Notes: a model not told the origin generated them from the sequence alone. Positions 1 through 8,472 are shown, numbered from the stretch's first letter. The stretch: 64,000 bases of DNA from Clostridia bacterium (GCA_017408485.1 JAFQUM010000004.1:53096-117095), one strand, 5' to 3'. Made by a program: numbers and translations.

Positions 1-82
1 AAATAATACACTAAAACCATATCTTTTCCCGTGGGAAATCTGTGAATTTTGCCCAATTAACCCCAATCCCATCCTGATTTTG

Positions 83-112
83 TTGTGCAGATTGCCATTC
101 CTCTTGTATAAT
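83..112 (+). promoter_or_regulatory. Putative SigA promoter of pgcA
   Basis: TTGTGC (83-88), an 18-bp spacer and a perfect TATAAT (107-112) lie about 40 bp before the phosphoglucomutase start. The -10 is convincing and the -35 is weak. Bases 1-82 hold nothing else I can name. Confidence 0.4.
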
Positions 113-151
113 TTGCCATTTTAGGTTATACTTACACTGAGGTGTTATGCA

Positions 152-1777
152 ATGAATTATAACGACCATTATAATACTTGGAAAAAATCCCATTTTTTGT
201 CGGATCTTGAAAGAAACGAGCTTTTATCTCTCACCGACGAAAAAATTATAGAAGATCGCTTCTGCGCCCCCCTTTCTTTTGGCACTGCGGGCTTGCGCGG
301 AATCGCGGAGATGGGACTCAATCGTCTCAACCGCTTTACCCTTTGTCAGGCGGTGCGCGCCTTTGGCAAGCATCTTGCAGGCAAGGGCACCGTGATAGTC
401 TGCCGCGATGCGCGCCTATCCTCATCTGAGCTTGCCACGGTTGCCGCTTGTGCCCTTGCCGAGCTTGGCGTACCCATTTTGTTCTTCAAGGATGCCCGTC
501 CCACCCCTCAGCTTTCCTTTGCGGTGCGGCATTTTAAGGCGGCAGGCGGCTTGAATATCACCGCAAGTCACAACCCCAAGGAGTACAACGGCTGTAAGTT
601 TTACGACGAAAAGGGCGCTCAGCTGGGCAACGACGACACCGACCGCATCAGCGAGATAATGGCGGGCATTCCAATGCTCGCGCCAATGCCCGAAAAAAGC
701 TTTGACGAATATTTGCAAGAGGGCAAGATAACCTATGCCGAGTGCGATGAGGAATACATCCAAGCGGTGCTTGACTGCCGCATCAATGCCAATGCTTTGG
801 CAGAAAGTAAGCTAAGTGCCGTATATACCGCCTTCCACGGCGTAGGCGGAAGCATTATGCCCCAAGTGCTCAAGCGGGCAGGCTTTGAAAATGTATATTT
901 TCAGCCTGAGCAGATGATTCCCGACGGAAACTTCCCCACTCTTGACAACCCTAACCCCGAGCACACACCGGGACTGGCTCTTTCTATAAAGCTTGCACAG
1001 GAAAAGAGTGCTGACCTCGTCTGTGCCACCGATCCCGATGCCGACCGCGCCGCCATTGCGGTAGCTGACGGCAAGGGTGGATATGTTGCCCTTTCGGGCA
1101 ATCAGACAGGCGCACTGCTTACCGATTATCTGCTTTCACAGACAAGCAGCCAAAAGCCTATGGCGATCATAAAGACCATCGTTTCCACGCCCCTTGTTGA
1201 AGATATATGCGATCATTACGGCGCTCGGTGCTACAGCACCTTTACCGGCTTTAAAAATATGGCGGAAAAGCTTGAAGAGATCGAAAGCACCCAATATTGC
1301 CCTATGTGCTTCGAGGAATCCATCGGCTATATGATAGGCTCCCACGTGCGGGACAAGGACGGCATTTCCGCCATTTTGATGGTCTGCGAAATGGCGGCAT
1401 ATTACAAAAAGCAGGGCAAGAGCTTGCTCGATGTACTGAACGACCTATATACCCGCTACGGCAGATTTGAGGAGCATACCGTCAGCCTTTACCGCTATGG
1501 TGTTTCGGGGCAAAAGGAAATTGCCGAAATGATGAAAACGCTTCGCAATCAGCCTCCAAAAGCCATCGCAGGACTCAAGGTAGAGTCTATGGGTGACTAC
1601 CTGACAGGAAAAAACACCCATATCAGCGGTTCAAATGTGCTTGAGTTCAGGCTCAGCGGCGGTTCGAGATTGCTTATCCGTCCCTCGGGCACCGAGCCCA
1701 AGATAAAGATATACGCCCTTGCCCGTGATTTTGAGGCAAAGGCGCTGACCGATGCTATTAAAGCCTTGCTTTCCTGA
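152..1777 (+). CDS. pgcA: Phosphoglucomutase/phosphomannomutase (alpha-D-phosphohexomutase family)
   Basis: Cytosolic enzyme interconverting glucose-1-phosphate and glucose-6-phosphate (or the mannose equivalents), feeding cell-wall and glycolipid sugar nucleotides. The 541-aa protein has the catalytic phosphoserine loop TASHNP (Ser139), the metal loop DPDADR (about residue 295), and the C-terminal phosphate-binding RPSGTEPKIK. Length fits the long Firmicutes PgcA type. The ATG at 152 is preceded by GAGGTG at 139-144 with good spacing. The aldo/keto reductase gene follows after 13 bp, so the two are probably cotranscribed. Specificity for glucose versus mannose cannot be read from sequence. 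Confidence 0.93.
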   Translation: MNYNDHYNTWKKSHFLSDLERNELLSLTDEKIIEDRFCAPLSFGTAGLRGIAEMGLNRLNRFTLCQAVRAFGKHLAGKGTVIVCRDARLSSSELATVAACALAELGVPILFFKDARPTPQLSFAVRHFKAAGGLNITASHNPKEYNGCKFYDEKGAQLGNDDTDRISEIMAGIPMLAPMPEKSFDEYLQEGKITYAECDEEYIQAVLDCRINANALAESKLSAVYTAFHGVGGSIMPQVLKRAGFENVYFQPEQMIPDGNFPTLDNPNPEHTPGLALSIKLAQEKSADLVCATDPDADRAAIAVADGKGGYVALSGNQTGALLTDYLLSQTSSQKPMAIIKTIVSTPLVEDICDHYGARCYSTFTGFKNMAEKLEEIESTQYCPMCFEESIGYMIGSHVRDKDGISAILMVCEMAAYYKKQGKSLLDVLNDLYTRYGRFEEHTVSLYRYGVSGQKEIAEMMKTLRNQPPKAIAGLKVESMGDYLTGKNTHISGSNVLEFRLSGGSRLLIRPSGTEPKIKIYALARDFEAKALTDAIKALLS

Positions 1778-1790
1778 AGGAGGAAAAAAT

Positions 1791-2831
1791 ATGAAAATGA
1801 AGATCTTGGGCAGAACGGGGCTGCAGGTAACCGAAAACTCCTTCGGCGCGCTGCCCATTCAGCGCATTCCCGACGAGGATGCCGTTGCCCTTTTGCGCTA
1901 TGCCTATGACAGCGGAATAAATTTTTATGACACTGCCCGTTTTTACACTGACAGTGAACATAAAATCGGGCTTGCACTGTCCAATGTCCGCGAGAATATC
2001 ATTCTCGCCACCAAGAGTATGGGCAGAACAAAAAGCTCCGCTTTGGCAGATCTGGAAATATCCCTCGGCAACCTGAAAACCGACTATGTGGATATTTTTC
2101 AGCTACATAATATTACCGAATTGCCCGATATAAACGACCCCGAAAGCTCATATTATGCACTTATTGAGGCACGAAATAGCGGAAAATGCCACTTTATCGG
2201 CATTACTACCCACCGATTGGAGCTTGCCATTGCCGCCGCGGAAAGCGGACTTTATGACACTGTGCAGTTCCCTCTGTGCTATATGTCCGCCGATCGCGAT
2301 CTTGAGCTTATAGACATCTGCAAAAAGCACAACATCGGTCTTATCGCTATGAAGGGAATGAGCGGCGGCATCATTTCAAGCGCTGAAGCAGCCTATTCAT
2401 TCTTTACACAGTATGACAATGTTGTGCCCATTTGGGGTGTACAGAAGAAAAGTGAGCTTGACGACTTTTTAGGCTATGCCCAAAAGGGGATTGTCTTGGA
2501 CGAAAGGCTCAAAAAGATCATCGAGGATGACCGCGAAAGGTTCAAGGATGACTTCTGCCGCGGCTGCGGATATTGTGAGCCCTGCCCCGTAGGAGTACCC
2601 TTGCGTGATGCGGCGCGTATGATCCCCATGCTCAACCGTGCTCCCTGGAAGGAGTACACCACCGAGGCTTGGCAGGAAAAAATGTCCCATGTTAAGGACT
2701 GCATCGACTGCGGCAGATGCGAAAGCCGTTGCCCCTATCAGCTGCAGTGCCGTCGTCTTATCCGCGAAAGCTATGATTATTTTATAAAGGTCTGCCGCGA
2801 AAAAGGCGTTTTAATCAACAAATACTTATAA
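1791..2831 (+). CDS. Aldo/keto reductase with C-terminal 4Fe-4S ferredoxin-type domain
   Basis: 346-aa cytosolic oxidoreductase. The N-terminal TIM-barrel AKR domain starts KILGRTGLQVTENSFGALP and includes the DTARFYTDSE region with the catalytic Tyr. The C-terminal ~90 residues carry two cysteine clusters (CRGCGYCEPCP and CIDCGRCESRCPY), the signature of the clostridial Fe-S AKR subfamily. A longer reading from 1752 is possible but would overlap pgcA; the ATG at 1791 follows a perfect AAGGAGG (1777-1783). The substrate is unknown; electrons may enter through the Fe-S clusters instead of NADPH alone (inference). Confidence 0.9.
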   Translation: MKMKILGRTGLQVTENSFGALPIQRIPDEDAVALLRYAYDSGINFYDTARFYTDSEHKIGLALSNVRENIILATKSMGRTKSSALADLEISLGNLKTDYVDIFQLHNITELPDINDPESSYYALIEARNSGKCHFIGITTHRLELAIAAAESGLYDTVQFPLCYMSADRDLELIDICKKHNIGLIAMKGMSGGIISSAEAAYSFFTQYDNVVPIWGVQKKSELDDFLGYAQKGIVLDERLKKIIEDDRERFKDDFCRGCGYCEPCPVGVPLRDAARMIPMLNRAPWKEYTTEAWQEKMSHVKDCIDCGRCESRCPYQLQCRRLIRESYDYFIKVCREKGVLINKYL

Positions 2832-3119
2832 ATGCTTTCTCGCTTCGCGAGAAGATGAATTGCAGACAAAATCTGCATGAATTGACGGTAAACCGTCATG
2901 AATTGAGCTTGTCAGCTCATGAATTGCAGACGAAGTCTGCATGAAGGTGTTGCCTTCGGCAACTTGTTATTAAGGTCGGCGGAGCCGACACCGACATGCA
3001 ATCGCAGATTGCAATTCATGGCACAGCCAATTCATGATTTTCGGTAGAAAATCAATTCATGCACCTTTGGTGCAATTCATCTGCTTATCGTCAATTCATG
3101 CGCTGAAAGCGCAATTCAT
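2831..3119. repeat. Hairpin array with ATGAATT/AATTCAT linkers (gene-less copy)
   Basis: About eleven short perfect or near-perfect hairpins with unrelated stems (for example GACGG-taaa-CCGTC, GAGC-ttgtca-GCTC, GTTGCCTTCGGCAAC, GCACCTTTGGTGC) stand in a row. In the left half they are joined by ATGAATT, in the right half by its complement AATTCAT, so the array is symmetric overall. It begins AATGCTTTCTCGC, which matches the left ends at 54190 and 57932. At 2940-2975 the text GCATGAAGGTGTT-hairpin-AACTTGTTATTAAGG matches the junction of the left array with the S23 gene at 54326-54360. I read it as the same element without its gene. It separates the aldo/keto reductase from the DUF5058 gene. Confidence 0.85.
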
Positions 3120-3138
3120 CTTGTTAGGAGAGATTACC

Positions 3139-3903
3139 ATGGACTACTTATCCCAAGTCAATGCGCCCACTCTATATCTTATGGTCGGCGCAATACTTAC
3201 TTTCGTCACCGTTATGTGCGTATTTTTCCTTGTACGCAGCTACAAGGTGGGAATTGCCATCGGTATGGACAAGGCTGTGCTTAAAAAGACCATACGCAAC
3301 AGCGCAATTTTCACCATTCTGCCCTCGGTGGGCATTCTGGTCGGCGTTCTTGCGCTGTCGGGTGTTTTAGGCGCTCCCCTTTCGTGGATGCGTCTGTCGG
3401 TGGTCGGCGCGTTGCAATACGAATTGAACGTTGCAGACATTGCCGCAAAGGCATTGGGTCTTAAGGAGCTTGCCTTGGAATACCTTACCATCGAAGCTTA
3501 CACTACCATCTCGCTGGTTATGACGGTGGGCATTTTGGGCGGCGGTCTGCTGTGCATATTTATGCTTGGCAGATACCTTAAAAGATTCAGCAATAAACCC
3601 AAAAAGGCAGAATCCGCAGAGTCTGCACCCGATGCTCCCAAAAAGAAAAAGTCAAATCTTGGCAATATTGCGATGGTTGCAATGTTTATCGGTCTTTGCA
3701 CCGCTTACATTTCTTCTTATATAGGCGGCTTTGCCAACGATACATCCAACTATCTGCCCCTGCTTACCGCAGGAGTTGCCGCCGCGGTAATGGCGGTCTT
3801 TACGCTTCTCTCCAAAAAGCTTAAATGGCTTGAAAACTTTGATGTTGCCTTGAGTATGCTTATTGCAATGGCTTCCGCGGTGCTTGCGGCTTACATATTT
3901 TAA
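3139..3903 (+). CDS. DUF5058 family membrane protein
   Basis: 254-aa polytopic membrane protein with about six hydrophobic segments and a charged loop (KPKKAESAESAPDAPKKKKS) near the middle. The opening MDYLSQVNAPTLYLMVGA and the SVGILVGVLALSG region match my memory of DUF5058, a family of unknown function common in Clostridia. A longer frame from 3034 runs through the hairpin array and is rejected; the ATG at 3139 follows TAGGAGAG. It is followed at 12 bp by a second membrane protein and then an M20 peptidase, which suggests a transporter pair feeding a peptidase (inference). Confidence 0.8.
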   Translation: MDYLSQVNAPTLYLMVGAILTFVTVMCVFFLVRSYKVGIAIGMDKAVLKKTIRNSAIFTILPSVGILVGVLALSGVLGAPLSWMRLSVVGALQYELNVADIAAKALGLKELALEYLTIEAYTTISLVMTVGILGGGLLCIFMLGRYLKRFSNKPKKAESAESAPDAPKKKKSNLGNIAMVAMFIGLCTAYISSYIGGFANDTSNYLPLLTAGVAAAVMAVFTLLSKKLKWLENFDVALSMLIAMASAVLAAYIF

Positions 3904-3915
3904 AGGAGGTGCCTT

Positions 3916-4605
3916 ATGAACGAAATGGAAAAACAGGTCTATTTTGACAAATACAATCGTCAGCTTCATATTTTAGGTAAAGTTCTGTTGGCAGTTTCCT
4001 TTATTGCAATGATCGGCTTCTCCTTTGTTGCGGGAATCATCTTCAATGCAATGCCCGACCTTGGCGGTTTTTTGTCAGGTCTGCTGAATGTGGGTATCAT
4101 CTATTACCCCGTTGCCATAGTTGAGTTTTTGGTTTATGCGCCTATGCTGGGTGTGGGGGGAAGCTACCTTGCTTTCCTTACCGGTAACCTTACCAATCTG
4201 AAGATACCCTGCGCTATGAGTGCCCGTGAGCTTTCGGGCGTAAAGCCCGGCACACCGGAAAACGAGGTCATCTCCACCCTTTCCATTGCATCAAGCGCCA
4301 TCGTGACCACCATAATTCTTGCGGCGGGCGTTCTGCTTATGACTCCCTTGCAGCCGGTACTCAGCGCACCCGTTATGCAGCCCGCATTCAATAATGTTGT
4401 TCCCGCTCTGTTTGGCGCCTTTGGGCTTAAGTATTACTTAAAAAGCCCCAAGATCGCAGTCGTTCCCTTTATTATAATGACTCTGCTTTGCATATTTGTC
4501 CCCGCTGTACAGAGCAACACATCCATTGCCATCATCCCCGCAGGTCTGATGTGCATCGGAATCGGCGCTTTCCTTGACAAGAAAGGCAAGTTAGGTGATC
4601 TGTAA
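3916..4605 (+). CDS. Membrane protein, partner of DUF5058
   Basis: 229 aa with six or seven hydrophobic segments; no family recognised with certainty. A soluble N-terminus (MNEMEKQVYFDKYNRQLH) precedes the first segment. A strong AAAGGAGGT precedes the ATG. Its stop overlaps the next ATG (TAATG), so it is translationally coupled to the M20 peptidase. Together with the DUF5058 protein it may form a two-component secondary transporter for peptides or amino acids; this rests on context only. Confidence 0.75.
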   Translation: MNEMEKQVYFDKYNRQLHILGKVLLAVSFIAMIGFSFVAGIIFNAMPDLGGFLSGLLNVGIIYYPVAIVEFLVYAPMLGVGGSYLAFLTGNLTNLKIPCAMSARELSGVKPGTPENEVISTLSIASSAIVTTIILAAGVLLMTPLQPVLSAPVMQPAFNNVVPALFGAFGLKYYLKSPKIAVVPFIIMTLLCIFVPAVQSNTSIAIIPAGLMCIGIGAFLDKKGKLGDL

Positions 4606-6041
4606 TGTTTGGATATATCATTTTAGGTGTCGTGGCACTTATTGTTGCCTTGCTTGCCGTTTGCCTGATCCGCACCCTTTTGTGCAAGACCCCCGCAGAT
4701 GCCAAGCTGACTTTAGACCAGCAAGAGACCGACCGCGCACGCAAATATGCCGAAACGCTGGCAGAGCTTATCCGTTGCGAAACGGTTTCCTCCCGCTACG
4801 ACGATGATAAAAGCAAGTTTTATGAGTTTCACAAGGTGCTTGAAAGGCACTTCCCCAACATTCACCGCATTTGCGAAAAGACCGTCTTAAACGGCAATCT
4901 GCTCTTTAAATGGTCGGGCAAGGAAAGCGGCGAGCCCATAATGCTGATGAGCCATCACGATGTGGTGGAAGCTACGGGCAAGTGGCAGCACGAGCCCTTT
5001 TCGGGTGATATTGCCGACGGAAAGCTTTGGGGCAGAGGCACTCAGGATACCAAGGGCAGTCTGTTTTGCTTTTTGACCGCTGTTGAGGAGCTTATTGAGA
5101 GCGGCTATACTCCCGCTTGCGATATCTATCTTGCATCATCCTGCACCGAGGAGTTTTCAGGCGAGGGCGGTCCGCTGATAGCAAAGCATCTTAAGGATAA
5201 CGGCATTCATCTGCGTCTGCTTTTGGACGAGGGTGGTGCGATCTTAAACAAGCCAATCGGCGGTGTAAACGGCACCTTTGCCCTTTTGGGTGTGCTTGAA
5301 AAAGGCTATGCCGACCTTAAGTTTACCGCCCGCTCCAATGGCGGTCACGCAAGCTATCCCAAAAAGAACACCCCCATTGCCCGCCTTTCTAAGTTTGTAT
5401 GCGATATAGAAAAAAGTGACCCCTTTGTTTCCAAGCTTCATCCCACCGCCGCAGAAATGTTCCGCAGAATGACCCCCTATATGGGTTTTGGAATGAAGCT
5501 TGTTTTCTCAAATCTGTGGTTGTTTAAGCCTCTTTTGCTCAAGCTGATGCCCGCGATCTCGGCGCAAGGTGCGGCAATGCTGAAAACCACCTGCGCCTTT
5601 ACCACCTGCAAGGGCGCGGACGGACTGAATGTATTGCCTCAGGAGGCTTATGTCACCGCAAATATGCGTTTTATTCACCATCAGCCCACCGATGAAAGCA
5701 TCGAAATAATGAAAAAACGCGCCGCAAAATATGATCTCGAGACAGAAGTTATCTACAAGGACTACCCCTGCCCCATCGTGGATCACACAAGCAAACAATT
5801 CGCCCTTGTTGAAAAGGCGGTCAAGCAGGTCTACGGAAGCATCGGCGTTTGTCCCTATCCCATGACGGGCGGTACAGATTGCAAATTCTATAATGAGGTC
5901 ACCGACCACGCAATAAGATTTTCACCCATTTATATGACCGCTCAGCAGATGTCGGGCATTCACGGACTTGACGAGAACATCACTGTTGCGGCTATCCCAG
6001 ACGGCGTAGATTTTTATAAAGAAATAATCAAAGGCGCGTAA
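4605..6041 (+). CDS. M20 family metallopeptidase, membrane-anchored
   Basis: 478 aa. One N-terminal membrane segment (about residues 3-25) precedes an M20/M25/M40 carboxypeptidase-type catalytic domain: LMSHHDVVEA with the first metal His and Asp, LWGRGTQDTKGS with the bridging Asp, SSCTEEFSGEGG with the catalytic Glu pair, and the last metal His near ..SGIHGLDENI. Likely a zinc dipeptidase or aminoacylase acting at the membrane. Third gene of the DUF5058 operon. Substrate unknown. Confidence 0.88.
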   Translation: MFGYIILGVVALIVALLAVCLIRTLLCKTPADAKLTLDQQETDRARKYAETLAELIRCETVSSRYDDDKSKFYEFHKVLERHFPNIHRICEKTVLNGNLLFKWSGKESGEPIMLMSHHDVVEATGKWQHEPFSGDIADGKLWGRGTQDTKGSLFCFLTAVEELIESGYTPACDIYLASSCTEEFSGEGGPLIAKHLKDNGIHLRLLLDEGGAILNKPIGGVNGTFALLGVLEKGYADLKFTARSNGGHASYPKKNTPIARLSKFVCDIEKSDPFVSKLHPTAAEMFRRMTPYMGFGMKLVFSNLWLFKPLLLKLMPAISAQGAAMLKTTCAFTTCKGADGLNVLPQEAYVTANMRFIHHQPTDESIEIMKKRAAKYDLETEVIYKDYPCPIVDHTSKQFALVEKAVKQVYGSIGVCPYPMTGGTDCKFYNEVTDHAIRFSPIYMTAQQMSGIHGLDENITVAAIPDGVDFYKEIIKGA

Positions 6042-6051
6042 ATAAAGCGCG

Positions 6052-6112
6052 CGAAAGGCGCAACACAATTAAGCTAAAATCGATGGATTCAACGCAAAAA
6101 ACGCGATTTTCA
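6052..6112. repeat. Short hairpin/dispersed-element remnant
   Basis: GCGCGCGAAAGGCGC is followed by AAAATCGATGGATT...AACGCGATTTT, an inverted repeat whose arms match the ends of the 3'-end elements at 36014 and 54895, but with no central core. It fills the gap between the M20 peptidase and the PAP2-GDPD gene. Confidence 0.55.
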
Positions 6113-6130
6113 ATTAGGAGGATTTAGATT

Positions 6131-8038
6131 ATGAGCTTCTTGTATTTTCTTGAAAGTATCAGAAATCCCGTACTTGATTTCTTTTTCTCTGCCATTACCC
6201 ATTTGGGCAGTGAAACTCTGTTTATGGCTATTGCCATTGCGGTGTTTTGGTGCTACAGCAAAAAAGACGGACTCTATCTGCTTGCCACCGGCTTTTTCGG
6301 CACACTTATCAATCAGTTTTTAAAGCTGGTCTGTCAGGTTCCCCGTCCTTGGGTAAAAGACCCCAATTTCACCATTGTTGAGTCCGCCCGCGCCGATGCA
6401 ACGGGATATTCATTCCCCAGCGGACACACGCAAAGCGTCACCGCATCCATGGGCTGCACCGCCCGTTTTTCAAAAAACAAATGGATACGCATTGTCTGCA
6501 TTGTGTTGGCGGCTTTGGTGGCGCTTTCAAGAATGTATCTCGGCGTACATACTCCCGCCGACGTGTTGGTTTCTCTCGGAATAGGCATAGTTTTGGTTTT
6601 CGCTCTTTATCCCATATTCCAAAAATCGGACAAAAACCCTGCTCTTTTGTATGGTACGATAGGCGCTCTGACCGCATTATGCCTTGCCTATGTGCTTTTT
6701 GTCGAGCTGCACACTTGGCCCGCAGACATTGACCCTCATAATCTTGAACACGGAATCAAAAACGGCTATCTGCTTTTCGGCTGCGGCTGTGCAATGCTTC
6801 TTGCTCTGTGGATCGAAGACAGATTTATCCGTTTTGACACCAAAGCACCCCTGACAGGTCAGATCCTCAAGGTGGTTTTAGGTCTTGTTCTTGTTTTAGG
6901 CATCAAAGCAGGCCTTAAGCCCATATTCAATGCCATTTTTGGCGGACACCTTGCGGCAAATGCTTTGAGATATTTCTGCATCGTTATTTTTGCGGTTTGC
7001 GTATGGCCTCTTACCTTTAAATGGTTCGCAAAGGGCTGCCCTATGAAAAAATGGGTCAAAAAGACCCTTATCATTATCGGCTGCGTTCTGCTGGCTCTCG
7101 CACTTGTTGCAGGCTTCATATTCTGGGATGTGACCCGCGATACCCCCAATAAGCCTGTTTCCACAGAAAACTGCACCAACCCCCTTATCACTCCTCTTGG
7201 AAAAACAATGCTTTCCTCCCACCGCGCAGGCGGTGATTTCGCCCCCGAAAACACCATGAAGGCATTTAAGGATATAATCGAAGGCTCCGACTATACGGTC
7301 GATATCTTTGAGTTTGATATTCACCTGACAAAGGACGGGGACTGCGTACTTCTCCACGACGATACCCTTGACAGAACAAGCAATTCCGAGCAGCATTTCG
7401 GCGCGGAGGGAGTCCGCCCCGAGGACAAGACCCTTGCCGAGCTTAAGCAGCTTAATATGGGCGAGGGCTTCACCGATGCCGACGGAAACAACCCCTATGA
7501 CGGACTTACCGGTGACGCAGTTCCCGCCGACCTGAAAATAATCACCCTTTCTGAGGCGCTTGAATATTTGGAGAGCAAGGGCTCTTTCCGTTACATAATC
7601 GAGATAAAAAGCTCGGGCGCTGAGGGCGAAAAGACTGCGGACAGACTTTATAACACCCTGAAGGATATGGATCTGCTTGACCGCGCCGTGATAGGCACAT
7701 TCCATAACGAGATAACCGACTATATGGACAAGACCTATCCCGATATGCTCCGCAGCGCAGGCTTTAACGAGTGTATAAAGTTCTATCTCTATTGCTATTT
7801 CAATATTGATGCCGACCCCGACACCTGGAAGTTCTCGGCACTGCAGATACCCACCACCGATTATGTGGTAAATCTCGGCACATCAAGAGTCATAAACTAC
7901 GCTCATAAGTATAATATCGCCGTTCAGTATTGGACAATAAATGATACCGATGAAATGAAGCGCCTGCAATCTATCGGCGCGGATGCTATAATGACCGACA
8001 TCCCCCACGAAGGCGCGAAGGTTATTAATAGACCTTGA
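6131..8038 (+). CDS. PAP2 phosphatase - glycerophosphodiester phosphodiesterase fusion
   Basis: 635 aa in one uninterrupted frame. Residues ~1-290 form a polytopic PAP2-type lipid phosphatase with all three signature pieces: KLVCQVPRP, PSGHTQS and SRMYLGVHTPADV. A transmembrane helix follows at about 308-330, then an extracytoplasmic GDPD domain from ~360 with SSHRAGGDFAPENT, the metal residues in FDIHLTKDGDCVLLHDD and LDRTSN. GDPDs cleave glycerophosphodiesters to glycerol-3-phosphate; PAP2 enzymes dephosphorylate lipid phosphates. The fusion suggests coupled membrane-lipid or teichoic-acid turnover outside the membrane (inference). TAGGAGG precedes the ATG. Confidence 0.92.
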   Translation: MSFLYFLESIRNPVLDFFFSAITHLGSETLFMAIAIAVFWCYSKKDGLYLLATGFFGTLINQFLKLVCQVPRPWVKDPNFTIVESARADATGYSFPSGHTQSVTASMGCTARFSKNKWIRIVCIVLAALVALSRMYLGVHTPADVLVSLGIGIVLVFALYPIFQKSDKNPALLYGTIGALTALCLAYVLFVELHTWPADIDPHNLEHGIKNGYLLFGCGCAMLLALWIEDRFIRFDTKAPLTGQILKVVLGLVLVLGIKAGLKPIFNAIFGGHLAANALRYFCIVIFAVCVWPLTFKWFAKGCPMKKWVKKTLIIIGCVLLALALVAGFIFWDVTRDTPNKPVSTENCTNPLITPLGKTMLSSHRAGGDFAPENTMKAFKDIIEGSDYTVDIFEFDIHLTKDGDCVLLHDDTLDRTSNSEQHFGAEGVRPEDKTLAELKQLNMGEGFTDADGNNPYDGLTGDAVPADLKIITLSEALEYLESKGSFRYIIEIKSSGAEGEKTADRLYNTLKDMDLLDRAVIGTFHNEITDYMDKTYPDMLRSAGFNECIKFYLYCYFNIDADPDTWKFSALQIPTTDYVVNLGTSRVINYAHKYNIAVQYWTINDTDEMKRLQSIGADAIMTDIPHEGAKVINRP

Positions 8039-8044
8039 TCTATA

Positions 8045-8142
8045 GATTTTGGATTTCTCCGCAATACCACGCCGCCCCACCTTGCCGCAGCTTAAGTACT
8101 GTCTGCGGGGTGTTGGCTCGTCTCGCAAAGAAATCCAAAATC
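8045..8142 (+). repeat. 3'-end element, copy 1 (98 bp)
   Basis: Perfect 14-bp end stem: GATTTTGGATTTCT pairs with AGAAATCCAAAATC. The inside holds GCAATACCACGCCGCC, CTTGCCG, AGTACTGTCTGCGG and GTTGGCTCGTCTCGC, which match copy 5 (44876-44975, opposite strand) closely. It starts 7 bp after the stop of the PAP2-GDPD gene. Confidence 0.85.
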
Positions 8143-8177
8143 TTTCGGAGCATAATAAAGAAATACCATTATAAAAG

Positions 8178-8199
8178 CTGACCAACAATTGTTGGTCAG
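8178..8199. terminator. Bidirectional terminator with GACCAACAATTGTTGGTC core
   Basis: A perfect 22-bp palindrome flanked by AAAAG on the left and TTTTT on the right, so it can stop transcription from both the PAP2-GDPD gene and the XRE genes. The 18-bp core recurs at 16331 (one mismatch) and 16601. Confidence 0.8.
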
Positions 8200-8230
8200 T
8201 TTTTGATCTTTATATACTCAATATCAAAAA

Positions 8231-8255
8231 ATACATCTTGCCCCGCAAGATGTAT
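8231..8255 (-). terminator. Terminator hairpin after XRE regulator
   Basis: ATACATCTTGC-ccc-GCAAGATGTAT is a perfect hairpin just past the 3' end of the XRE gene (minus strand), followed on that strand by a T-rich run. A near copy lies at 8724-8748. Confidence 0.65.
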
Positions 8256-8256
8256 T

Positions 8257-8457
8257 TTATTCGGGAATGTACTCCGCAATATCCTCTAACTTACAATCAA
8301 GAGCGGCACATATCTTATTAAGTGTCTTTGTCTCTATATTATCATTTTCTTTAAGTCTGCGAATGGTCTTTCGGTCAAGCCCACATCTTTCGCGCAAGCG
8401 GTAGGTCGTTACGCCCTTTGATTCCATAGTTTTCCAAAGCTTATCAAACTTAATCAT
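8257..8457 (-). CDS. Small XRE-family HTH regulator (A)
   Basis: 66-aa protein that is almost entirely a Cro/CI helix-turn-helix: TYRLRERCGLDRKTIRRLKENDNI is the recognition unit (HTH_26 type). It is a close paralogue of regulator C at 8750-8950: both start with a LWKTM.EKGV block and end in CKLEDIAEYIPE / CKVEDVMEYIPE. GGGAG precedes the ATG. Probably a DNA-binding repressor of a local promoter; its target is not visible. Confidence 0.85.
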   Translation of the reverse strand: MIKFDKLWKTMESKGVTTYRLRERCGLDRKTIRRLKENDNIETKTLNKICAALDCKLEDIAEYIPE

Positions 8458-8472
8458 ACAAACTCCCGCCTT

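Noticed and set aside
2831..3119. CRISPR-like array
   Set aside because: The constant words are only 7 bp, the units between them are 12-20 bp hairpins instead of unique spacers, and the linker flips strand midway. No cas gene is near.
3034..3138. N-terminal extension of the DUF5058 protein
   Set aside because: The frame is open upstream only because the hairpin array lacks stops in it; the ribosome site fits the ATG at 3139.
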